DNA from: Fibrobacteria bacterium | Lineage (GTDB): Bacteria; Fibrobacterota; Fibrobacteria; UBA11236 | NCBI GenBank assembly: GCA_025360005.1 | Contig: JANYDA010000052.1 | Coordinates: forward strand, 1 to 64,000 | Direction of reading: 5' to 3' | DNA length: 64,000 bases | Part shown: positions 1-12,000 of the stretch, in pieces | Position numbering within the stretch: the first letter of the stretch is position 1 | How the letters are laid out: each line of letters starts with the position of its first letter | Translations under genes and position numbers: made by a program | Notes under the pieces: model-generated | Databases searched by the model: none | The model's input: the letters and a program-made list of their open reading frames with translations, nothing else | Told to the model about the DNA's origin: nothing

Positions 1-3000
1 GGTGTTGAAGTCGAGGGCGTCGTTGGTGGTGCGGGTTCCGGTGATGGCGGTGATGACGGCGGGGGTCTGGACGTCGCGAAGCAGGCTGTCCGCGGTGGCG
101 GAGTCGGTGAAGTCGCGGGAGATGTCCACCATGAAGTTGAAGGTGACGGGGGCCTTGGCCGCAGTGGTGAGAGCGGGCAGATCGAGGAACTGCAAGCGGT
201 AATAATCATCCACTCCGGTATTGCCGCTGGCGCTGCTCGCTGCCGAGTTCATGGTGGCGCCGGTGGTATAGTTGGACGTGACGTTCTTGATGCTGAGCAT
301 ACAGCCGGCCAGGGAATGGTACGATATGTCGCCCCCCAGCACCGCCATGCGCGCCTGGGCCTGCGAGGTGGCGGCCGACCATGCCGTGGCGGCTTGGGAA
401 TCGTAGCGGTTTGTCAGGTAGACGGCGGGCGCGTCCATGTCGATGGTGGGGCTGGAAAGGGTGTAGCTGGCGAAGATGCGCCCGGTGGGATAGACGGTGT
501 AGCGCCTTACCAGGGATGCCGTCCCGTCTCCGGAAAGGGCGGTGGCCGTGAGGACCAGGGACAGCCGGGTCGCCGAGCTGTCCACCAGGGTATAGGTGAG
601 GTTGACGGGAGTGGAGGAACCGGTGCCGCCGGAGAAGATGCGGTTGCTGGAATTGGTTTCATCGAACTTCATGGACAGAAGCCCGCGTCCGCTGGAGGTT
701 TCGCGGCCCACCTGGTTGGTGGCGGAGGAGATGGCGACGTTGGGATGGGTGGCGGCGGCCTTCCATACATTGAAGCTGCCGAAACCGATGTCCGTGGCGG
801 TGGCGGTGCCGGGCGTGCTCCACCCGTTCAGATCCAACTCCGTGTACCATTGGCCGCTGGTGGCCGCGCCGAACACGGTGTCGGCGAAATTCTTGATGAC
901 GATTTTGTCGCTGGCGGTGGCGGCAATGGTAAGGGTCTTCATCTTCGCCGCATCCCCCATGTACCCGCTGGAATCGTCATCGTCGATGAACAGGGTCTGA
1001 TCCGCGCCCGTCAGGATCTTGTTGAGCTGCAAAATCAGGTTGGCGCCCAGTGCGGTGTTGGGGCTCACCGAGTCCGCCACAAAATCCGTGTTGGGAATAA
1101 GGCGCGCGCCGTTGAGGTAAACATACTTGGGCGTCTTGGCGCCGTACCAGTTGGTTATCAGAAAGGCGGGCTGCACGCGCGTCTGCGCCGCGCCCTCGTT
1201 GATGAGCGCCACCAGGCGGTTGTTGTTGTCCGCGTGCAATCCGTAATGGCCCGCTTTGGGGGAGAAGCCGCGGTTGCAGATGGACTGGATTTCCTGATTG
1301 GCCATCTCCATCCCGTAGATGCGGATATCGTCCAAAGTGCCTTGGAACTTGTCCGCCGCGGCGCCGCCGGCGCTGTAGCCGAAGATGAGATTGGAAGCGT
1401 TGGCGGTGGCGGTGGCGGCCACGGTGGAAGCGGCCACCAGCACGCCGTTGATATACATCTCCAGGGCCCTGTTCCCGGCCAGTTCGCTCACCACCGCCAC
1501 GTGCGTCCACACCGCATCGGTCAAGACGGGGCTGGTGACCGTGGCGGCGCCCATGGTAAAAGCGATCTGGTTCTGCCCCGAGACCTTGCGGCAGAACCAT
1601 CCATCCGAGGTGGTGATGCCCTTGCTCAGGATATACTCCGTGGTGCCCCCACCGGAAAAGTCCGGCTTAAACCAGAACATGTAGGTGGCCCCCGGCGCCG
1701 CTTCCGCCAGATCATTGTCCGTAACGGTAGCCGCCGATGACGCGGTCAAGTAGATGCCGCCTCCCACCTTGCCGGTAACGAACCTGTATCCGCTCCCCGA
1801 CAGCGTGGCGTTGTTCTGGTTTTGCACGGCCTTGTCGCGCAGGGTGGTCCCGGCGCCGTCGTCGGCGGTCCAATGGCTGTTCAAAGCGTCCTGCCAACTG
1901 CGCTCCATAATCAGGGAACCGGACGATACCGAGAGCGGGCTGGGGTTGAGGGCGTCGGCCTGCAGGGTGGCGGACTTGGAGTAGTCCAGGCTTTTGTCGC
2001 CCACGTACAGTAGGAAGAGATGGCGGCGCTTCATGTTGACGGGAAGATCCACCAGGTCCGCCGTGCTCCAGTTGACGCTGTTGGCGGCCGTGGCCTGGCT
2101 CCAGGTCTCGCTGGCGGAGGCGCCCGCGTCCAGGTCCTGCGTCACGGCCAGCAAGGCGTCGCGCGTGGCCGTGGTCAGGTAGCCGAATCCGTTCTTGGTG
2201 CCCGTGCCGCCGGTGATGGCGGCGGTGGAGGAGGCTTCCTTGAGGGTGTATTGCACCGTGCCCACCGTGAGCGTGCCGGCGGAGAGATTGGCGATTTCGC
2301 TCTGGACATAAACCTGGCCGGAAGGATAGACGGAGTAATAGACGTTGAGATCCGCGGATGCGGAGACGGCCAGGCGCTGGCGGACGATGGCGCGGGCGCG
2401 GCTGCGCTCCACGAAGGTGGGCGCCAGGGAATTTCCGGTCTGGGCCGAAGCCGCATAAGAATCGAGGGTAACGTCGAAGAGCAGGGAGGCGGCCGGCACC
2501 AGATTGGCGGTGGTGTCGCCCGTCATATCGTAGAACCCGTTGATGCCGGAGCCGCGGGCCATGTCCCAGACCAGTTTCCATTTGGAATTCTTGACGATGA
2601 GGGTGTTGCCGGAAACCGCCGTGGTCAGGGAGTCGAACTCGCCCGCCGGATTGGGGGTATAGCCGGAGCCCTCGTAGATGCCTATGTCCGGAGCGGTTCC
2701 CTGGGGGCGCGTGTTGCCGAATAAATCCGTGTAGGAGCGATAGGGAACCTGTTGCGCACCCGCGGCGAAGGAGGCGGTGCCCGCGTCGATGGCGGGGGAG
2801 CCGGGGAGCAGCTTGAAGGCATTGCGATCGGTCAGGGTGGTGCTGTAGAAGAGCGGGTCTTTGAGGATGCTGCCGGAAGAGCTGGGGCCGACTATCTCGC
2901 GGCCGGAGGTGACCTTGTAGAACAGGTTGTTGGAAACGAGACCCACGTTGGCGCTGGCGGTGTTGATGCCGTAGTCCCAATTGTAAAAGATGTTGTTGGT

Positions 3001-6000
3001 CAAATTCATGTCGGTGAACCCGCCGCCGTTGGTGGCATAGATGCCGTAGGTACCTGCGTTCCCATTGCCGATGAAGGTGTTGTTGACCACGTTGAAGGAA
3101 TTGTCGGAGGAGATATAGACGCCATAGGTGGCGGGCTGGTAGATGAGGTTGCTGTTGATGTCCCTCTGGTTGACGGTTCCCGGGAGGTAGATGCCGACAT
3201 CGTGCACGGCGCCGGCGCCGTTATAGATACGGCATCCGGTGATGCGCTCGTTATGCTGACTGGACTGGATATGGATGCCCTGGGCGGCGTTCACGGAGCA
3301 CTTCACGTCCAGGTTCCGCATGGTGCATTCGTTGCGGAGGACCACGGTGGCGGTGGTCGAGGATACATCCGTATAGGTGGTGGACCCGGTGAGAACGGCG
3401 CGGGAGTTATTATCGAAAGAGGCCACCACAATGGGCATCACGCTCGAAACGATATCCGCGTTGGTATAGGTGCCGGGCATAGCGCGGATGACCAAGGTAT
3501 CGGTGACGGAATTGGACTCGCAGCTGGTGCCGCTGGAAGCTCCCGTGAGGGTCAGCTTGGGCGTGGCCGGGTTGCGCGCGGCCGTGCAGGAGTTGGAATT
3601 GTTGCCGAGGGCGGAGTCCACATAGATGGTATCCGTCAGAAAGGCATTGCCGGTCTGGTTGGCGGTATCGCTGGAACTTTGGGTGAAGGGGCTCCACGCC
3701 CCGGAAGTATTGCGGACGGCCAATCCGAAATAGTAGGTGTTGGGATAGATGCCCGGGTAGGTATAGGTTGAATCGGTTTTGGGCAGGACCACGACCCGGG
3801 TTTGCGACGCGGCGCCCACGCTGTCCAGGGAGCCGGAATACCGGACCCACAATCCCACCGAGTCCGCATTGGAAGAATCGGAAACCGGCGTGGACCAGGA
3901 AAGGGAAATGCCGCTACCGGGGGTGGCCGTGGCCGTAAGGGTGGCATTGTTATTGGGGCCCGGACGGGCATTCCAAAAGACATTGCCTGCCATGCGCTGG
4001 CTTTCATAGGCGAGCTTGATCCAGTTGGAGTCCCGCACCACGGTGGACATTTCGATTTCATCCAGATTGCCGGTATAATAATTCGACCCGCTTCGAATTC
4101 GGCCGAATGCCAGGTTTGCGGGCCCGGTCAAGGAATTAGTATTGGTGGAACCGCTGGCTTTAAGCACGCCGTCTAGATACAGGTATTTGGTGCCTGCAGT
4201 CTTGTTGCGCGTGGCTACCACGTATTTCCACGTACCGCTCTGAACCGTATCCGGGCTGGAGGTGAATATGGTATTGTCGGCATTTCCCGTGCCGAAGGCG
4301 GCGGTCTTGCCCACTATGGTCACGCCGAAGTCGTTGGCGCTGCCGGCTACTTCCCCGTCGACCAGGCCGTTTCCGTTCCACCATTGCGCGCCGGCTCCTC
4401 CTGCGGTTCCCGTGTTCATCCAGAAGGCTATGGTGAAATCGTCCTGGACCGGCCTGGAGATGCTGATGTACTGCGAGGATCCATTGAAGCTCCGGCCCCG
4501 GCCGATGATGCCTCCCACGTCCCCGGTGGAATTATCCGTTCCGTTATAGGAGCCGGTCGCATCGGTGACCGTAGTGGCCAGGTGCCAGGCCCCGGCGATG
4601 CCGTTGGTGGATGAGAAGACGCAGGTGGCGCATTGCCCGTCGGCCACGGACCCGTTGGTAACGTCATCGTAATACAGGGTGATGAAATCATGATCGCTGT
4701 TGCCGTCCACCCGGGGGACCATCACCCATACCTCGGCCGAATCCAGCGTCTTGTCCCAGCGTTCGATCTGGTAATTGAGCCAGGTCTTGCCGTCCCCATC
4801 CAGAAAGCGGATGTCGGGAGCGTTGTTCTGCACCGCGTCCACTATGGCGGAGCCGGTGATGCGTACCAGGAGCGGGAAATTGGCGACGTTGTTCATTACG
4901 TTGGCGCCGGTCTTGGTGGTATTGAAAATGTATTTGCGCGAGCTTGCGAAATCGCCGGGGGAAACGTTGAATAGCGGAGACGCATCGGCCCGCTGGTTCT
5001 GGTAGGCCAGTTTCACCCAATTGGAATCGCGCACCACGTTGGAGAGGACGGGCTCATCGATTTTGCCCATATAGTAGGCATCGGCGCCCCAATTGGACTT
5101 GCCGATATAGGCGTTGGCGCGGGTTATGGCACGAGTCCATTGCGAGCTCGTGGAGGTTTGCAGCAGGCTGCCGTTCTTGTAGAATTTCACGCTCTTGTTC
5201 TGATCCAAAGTCACCGTGAACTGCTGCCAGGCATTGTTGGTGAGGGCTCCGGCGGCGGTCAGCGTACCGCCGGAAGTGGTATTGTTATAGGCTGTGAAAG
5301 CCAAGTCGGAAGTGGTGCCATTACGCCCGACCAACAGATTATCCGAGGATTGCCCATTGCCGATATCCAGGAACCGCGCGAAGGAACCGCTCGAGGTGGG
5401 ATAAGCCCAGAACGTATAGGAGAATCCCCGGCTGAAATCGGAATATCCGGATCCCAAGTCCAGGTAATCGCCCGTGGCCGTGCCGTCCAGCGAGTCCGCC
5501 CCCGCGATCACGCCCCCGACGAACTCGTCATTATCGTAATTGTTGGGCGTGGCCGCGTTGCCTCCCGAAACCGCATTGGGGCGCGCGCCCGTTCCGGAAG
5601 TATTCAAATGCCAGGCCCCTACGAATCCGTCCGCCGCCGCAAAGACGCAGGAAGCGCATTGCCCGTCGGGAACCGTTGCTCCCGAGGCTTGACCATAATA
5701 CATGGTGATGAAATCGCCGGCGCTGTTGCCATCCACCTTGGGCACCTTGACCCAGATTTCCGCCGAATCCAAGCTCTGGTTCCACCGTTCGATGGAATAG
5801 TCCAGCCAGGTGACCCCGTCCGCGTCCAGAAAGCGGATATCGGGAGCGCCGGCTTGCACCGCATCGCAGATGGCCGAGCCGGAAACCCGGATCAGCATGG
5901 GGAAATTGGCCACGTCTCCCGCGACATTGGCGCCGCTGGCGGTGGTGTTGAACCGGAACACTTTGGAATTCTGGAAAGATGCCGTGTTGAAAGTGGTGGC

Positions 6001-9000
6001 GGAGAACAGGGTGCCGCTCTCCCGCTGGTTTTCGTAGGAAAGTTTGATGAAGTCGGACGAAAGCACGCCGGAATTGCCGGAGACGCGCACCTCGGAGAGG
6101 TAGCCGGTCCATCTGCGACCCGTCGTCTCCAAGTCCTCGCCGATGGAAAGATCGTAGGCCACGTTGGTCACGGCCCCCGAAGCGGCGACCGCCGCGCCGT
6201 CCGCGGCGCCGTCCACGTACAGATGGGTGAAGCTGCCGTCGTATGTGCCCGCCACATAATGCCAATTGCCATCGTTGATGTTAACGCTGCCGGCCACCGG
6301 TTTGGAAACGCCTCCGGGATTGGCGGAAAAATAGGCGGCATTGGTCGCATTGTTCCGGCTCAGTCGAAAGGAACTGGTGCCTTTGGCGGCGATAGTGGAG
6401 TAGGCGTTGCTCAAGGATCCGGCCTTGACCCAAGCCGACAAGGAAATGTTCGTGGTCAAGTCGTAATTGGATTCATTGGGCACGTCGATATAGCTGCTTG
6501 CGCTGCCATCGAAATAAGGGGCGTTCTTGCTGGTCACCGCCGCCCCATTGGCCATGCTCTTGACATAGGTTCCGTGGTTGGCGAGGGTGGACGCATCCAT
6601 GGCCTGGTTTTCCGGGGCGTTGAGATGGAAAACCCCCGAGTACCCGCTCCAAACCGAATCCTTGACCGCATAAGGACTTGACGTGCAGGTTGAGCAACCA
6701 TAATAAAGGGTGATGTAGTCGGTGGTGGAATTCCCATCCACCTGCGGAACCTTCACCCATACCTTGCCCACATTGTTGGCCTTATCCCATTCCACCACCT
6801 CGTGATAGAGATAGGTGCCGTCCTTGTCCACGAATTGGAGATCGGCGCCCGAGGCCGTGGTGGCGGAGAAATCGAGGTTGGCCGGGGAGAGGCGCAGCAG
6901 GATGGGGATGTTGGCGACATTCCCGGAAACGTTGGCCCCGGTGGAAGTGGTATTGAAATTGAAACGGGCGGACTTGGCGAAATCCGCGGGATGGGCCCCC
7001 ACGGTAACCACGGTGCTACCCGCCTTTTGCGATTCGTATCCCAGCTTGATCCAATCCGCCGATCGGGCCGCATTGGAAACCCGGATTTCATCGAGGACGC
7101 CGTTGAAGGCTTGGGAAGCATCGGGTTCGTATGAACCTATTCGCAGCGAACGCGCATAGTCATTGATGGTGCCGGTCTTGGCCGTGCTCGCTTCCAGCAC
7201 GCCATTCACGTAGGTCTTTATGTTGGCGCCGTCGTAAACGGCCACCACATGGTACCAGGATCCGTTGGAAAAATTCGTGGTCGCGTCGCAATTGGTAAAT
7301 GTTCCGCCGGTGGTCGCCGTCCCCTGCCATACCGTGGCTCCTGAGGTCATACCCAAACCGTATTCGTCGTAAGGCGTGACATCCGATGCGGAATAGGCCT
7401 TGCTGAGGATTTTGTCATTCCCGGATTTGGCGGCCGTCTTGGCCCAGCCCTCCAAGGTAAAGGCGGTGGTGGGATGCAATGAGGATCCGGTGCTTCCCCC
7501 TCCCACGTCAATCCAGGTGGTGGCGCCGTCAAAGGTTTGTCCCGTCCCGATATTTCCGGTCACGTCGGAGGCGTTGGTCATGGCCGTGCCCGTACCGTCA
7601 TTGCCATAGCCGGATGCGTCCTTGTAGGCCCCGCTGGTGGTGGACCCGTCCTCTTCCAAATGCCACACGCCCACGTAATTGCCGCTGGATTTGAAAACCG
7701 ACTGGGCCGAGGAAAGGGAGACGGCGGTGGATTTGCCCCAATACATGCGGAACCATTGCGTATTGTTGTTCCCGTATATCGTCGGCACGGAAACCCAGAT
7801 TTCCGCGGCCTTGTTGGCGGCGTCGAAGCGTTCGATCTCATATGGAAGCAGGGTTCCCGAACTGTCGGCGAAGCGCATGTCCCCGCCATCGCTCCGGGCC
7901 TGGGTGAAATCGAAATTTCCCCGGTTGAGGCGGACAAGCATGGGAAAGTTGCTGACCGTGGAAGTGATATTGGCGCCGGAAGCGGCGGTGTTCACGTACA
8001 ACTTGGCGGAGCGGGACCAGGTGGAAAGCCGGGTGTTGGGAAAGGCCAGCAGTTTGCCGTCGGAGCGCCCATTCTCGTATTCCAGCTTGAGCCAATCCGC
8101 GGAACGCTGGACGGAGGAGATGCGCACCTCGTCGATGTAGCCGTCGAAATACTCGCTGCCCCCGGAACTGCCGGAACGGCCTATATAGAGGGTGTTCCCG
8201 CTGGGAATCAGGGTGGGCGTGCCGGAAAAAGAGCCGCTCGAGGCCAGGGCCCCGTCCAGGTAGATGTTATAGGCGTTGGTGGTGACCTGGTAGACCACGT
8301 AGTACCAGCGTCCCAATCCGGGCGTCATGGTATAGTCGGCGGTATGCGTCAACCAGGCTCCCGAGCTCCCGATATTTCCGTTCAACTTGGCGGACTGGAA
8401 CTTGAAATCGAAGGAATAGTTCGAGTTCATTTGGCTGCTGATCAGGCCGTTATAGGTTTGCTGGCTGTTCAGCTGGGCCCAGAGGGACACGGTGAAGTTG
8501 CTTTGCGCCAGGCTGGCGGCATACGGAATGGTGATGGCCTGGCTGCCTGCTGCCGTGAACCGCCGCGCCTCGCCTATGGCGCCGGTGGCATTGGCGGTGC
8601 TGACATTGGTGCCGTTATTGGCGTGGTAGGTGGCGTCCGTGAAACTGCTTCCGGAAAGATGCCATACTCCCCGGAAATTGTTGGTGGTGTCGAAGACGGC
8701 GCGGGAGTTGGAGAGCGAGGTAGCCGAGGCGTTGCCCCAGAAGAAGTTGATGAAATCCCGATCGCTATTGCCGTCCACCCGCGGAACCAGCACCCAGATC
8801 TCCGCCTTCTTCAACGTGGAACTCCACCGTTCAATCTCGTACCCCAGGGCGCTGCCGTCCGGATCCGCGAAGCGTATGTCCCGGCCGTCCGGCTGGGCTT
8901 GGTCAAAAATGAAATTATTGGAGTCCAGCCGCACCAGGAGGGGGAAATTATCCACGTTGCCGCTCACGTTCGCGCCGGCGGAGGTGGTGTTGAAGTTGAT

Positions 9001-12000
9001 GGTGGAGACGTAATTCCATCCGGAATAATTCACGAGACTCAGGGTCACCACGCCGCCGCCGGCGGTAATGGTCCCATAATACCCGGCCGGCAACGTCCCG
9101 ATGTCGAGGGTGTTGTTGGTCAGGGTCCCGGTATAGGTCATCAAGGTGTACGTTCCGAAGCCGAATCCCGCGCCGGCCGTAACATTCAGGGTACCATCCA
9201 GGGTCAGGTTCCCGCTGATGGCCGTGAGGTCGGAACCAAGGGCGGAGGGACTCACGGTATATGTAAGCACGGAAGTGGAATTGAGGGCATGCGCCCCGGT
9301 GGTCAAGGTTCCCTGGTTGGCATTGCCGGGGGACAGGATGCCTCCGTTCTGGATCGTGACCGTACCCGCTACGGTACCCGTCCCGGCCAAGGTACCTCCG
9401 CTGGAAACCGTCACGGCGCTGCTGGCCGATAGGGAACCCGTCACGGTCAGTACTCCGGCGCTCACGCTGGTGGCCCCGGTATAGGTGTTCACCCCGGCCA
9501 GTATCCAGGTACCCGCATCCTGCTTGGTGAGCGCGCCGCTGGTAGTGCCCAGAATCCCGGTCAAGGTGCCGCCCTGGGCGCCGCCAAGGGTCAGCCCGAA
9601 AGTCGCTCCCGTTATCGTTCCAACATTGCTGACGGCGATAGAGCCGGTGCCTCCCAGAATGCTGCTGGCGCTGCCCAGGGTAATCAAGCCCGCGTAAGTG
9701 GCCCCGGTGGCGCTGCTATTCATCAGGGCGCCCCCGCCGGAAACGCCGGTTCCGTTCAGGGTCAGCGCCTCGGCGGAAGAATAGTTGAATCCGTTCATAT
9801 CGATCGCGGCGCCGGCGGCTACGGTGGTTCCCGCCGCCGTAGTTCCCAGCGCGGAGGCGTTGTTGAGCACCACGATTCCCCCGTTAATCGCCGTGGCTCC
9901 CGTATAGGTATTGGTTCCGGAAAGCGTCAGGGTACCCGCCCCGGATTTGGTAAGCGCACCGCTCCCCAACCCCAACACGCCGGTAAGGGTGGTATTACCG
10001 GTTCCGGAAACGGCCAGATCCATGTTGGCGCCGGTAAGGTTGCCCGTGAAGGTCGCCAGAATATCCGGGGTTCCCGGATCGGTAACGTCGATGCCGGAAT
10101 TCCCGTTCAGGGTGGTCGTGTTCCGGAAAGTCACGCCCGCCGTGCCGCTGGTGACATTGCCGCCTGCGGAGATGTTCAGGGTGTAGGCTCCGTTGGAGAT
10201 ATAGTTGTACAGGCTATGGGTCACTCCCGCCCCGGCGGTAAGGCGGTTGGTGATCAGATTGACCCCGGTGCCCTGAATTTGAAGCGAGCCCGTTACTGTC
10301 AGTCCCGCATCGCTGGAGAGAATCACCGTAGTGCCGGCGGCGGCGTACACAAAATCGTTGGCCTGGGTGTCCCCGAAGCAGGTGGCGTCCCGGCATTCCA
10401 CGGTACCGGCAGAAAGGGTGATGTCATTATCGAGCTGTCCGTTGTTGGTTCCCAGCACCAAGGTGCCCGCGCTGGTCTTGACCACGGCCCCGGCTCCTCC
10501 GTAGGCGCGGACACTTCCGTTGGCGGTCAAGGTCTGGCCGGCGGCGATGTCGAAGGTGATGCTGCGGGACCCTCCGTTGGCGAAAAATTCCTTGGTCGTC
10601 GTGAATGAGCCGGTGACCGCCACCGTTCCGTTTCCCGTGAACGTGATCAAGGTGGCCGCGGAAGGGACCCCCAGGTTATTCTCAGCGGCTATGCTCACCC
10701 CTCCCGCCGAAATCGTTGTGCCTCCCGTATAACCGCTGGCGCCGGAAAGGGTCATGGTGCCGGAACCGGATTTGGACAGGGCGACCACCTGGGAGGTGTT
10801 GTTGATGACGCCGGAAAAAGTGGTGCTGGTATTGTCCCCGCCGGTGGTCAGGGTGAAGGTGCCCGCCCCGGCATTGTTGTCCACCGTGCCCGACCCCGCC
10901 AGGGAACCGATGGTCTCGCTGAACCCGTTCATCTCCAGGGTTCCCGTCACCGTCACGGCGCTGGCGTTGGGTATCACTCCCGCGACCCCCAGTTTAAGGG
11001 TGCCCGCCGATATCGTGGTGGCGCCCGTATAGGTATTGGCGCCGGATATGGTCCAGGTTCCCGCGTCCTGTTTGGTGAGGGCGCCGGTAGTGGTACCAAG
11101 AATACTGGTCAAAGTGCCGCCTTGCGCTCCCCCCAAGGTCAGGCCGAAGGTGGCGCCCGTGATGGTGCCCGCGTTACTCACGGCAATCGTACCCGTGCCG
11201 CCGATGATGCTGCCGGCGCTGCCCAAGGTGATCAATCCCGCATAGGTGGCCCCGGTGCCGCTGCTGTTGATCAAGGCGCCGCCGCCGGATATTCCGGTTC
11301 CGTTCAGGGTAAGGGCTTCCGTGGTGGAATAATTCAGTCCGTTCAAATCGATAACGGCGCCGGAGGTGATCGTGGTCCCGGCCGCCGTTGTGCCTAGCGC
11401 CGCGGTATTGTTCAGCTTCAGCGTACCTGCCGAAACCGTGGTGGCGCCCGTATAGGTGTTGGCCCCCGACAAGGTCCAGGTCCCCGCGTCCTGTTTGGTG
11501 AGCGTACCGCTGGTGGTACCAAGAATACTGGTCAAGGTACCGCCCTGCGCCCCGCCCAAGGTTAACCCGAAGGTGGCTCCCGTGATGGTGCCCGCGTTGC
11601 TCACGGAAATGGTCCCCGTGCCGCCCAGGATGCTGGCGGCCGCGCCGAGGGTAATCAAGCCCGCGTAAGTGGCCCCGGTGGCGCTGCTGTTCATCAAAGC
11701 TCCGGCGCTGGAAACGCCCGTGCCGCTCAATGTCAAAGCTTCGGCGGCGGAATAATTCAACCCGTTCAAATCCACAGCCCCTCCGCTGCCGACCGTGGTA
11801 GCGCCTGCCACGTCGCCCAGGGCCGCCGTGTTCGCCAACTTGAGGGTTCCCGTGTTTACCGTCACGGTACTGGTGAACGTATTGGTTCCCGACACGGTCC
11901 AGGTTCCGCTTCCATTCTTCTGGATGCCGCCCGGATTGGCGCCGCCGTTATCGGCCAGCACGCCGCTGAATGTTCCGTTGCCCGAACCATCCAGGATGAT

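Noticed and set aside
316-9432. Long plus-strand open frames across the left quarter
   Set aside because: They are codon-aligned antisense to the giant minus-strand gene; low stop density there is a consequence of GC-rich coding. Their products are low-complexity Gly/Arg/Val/His sequence with no recognisable domain.
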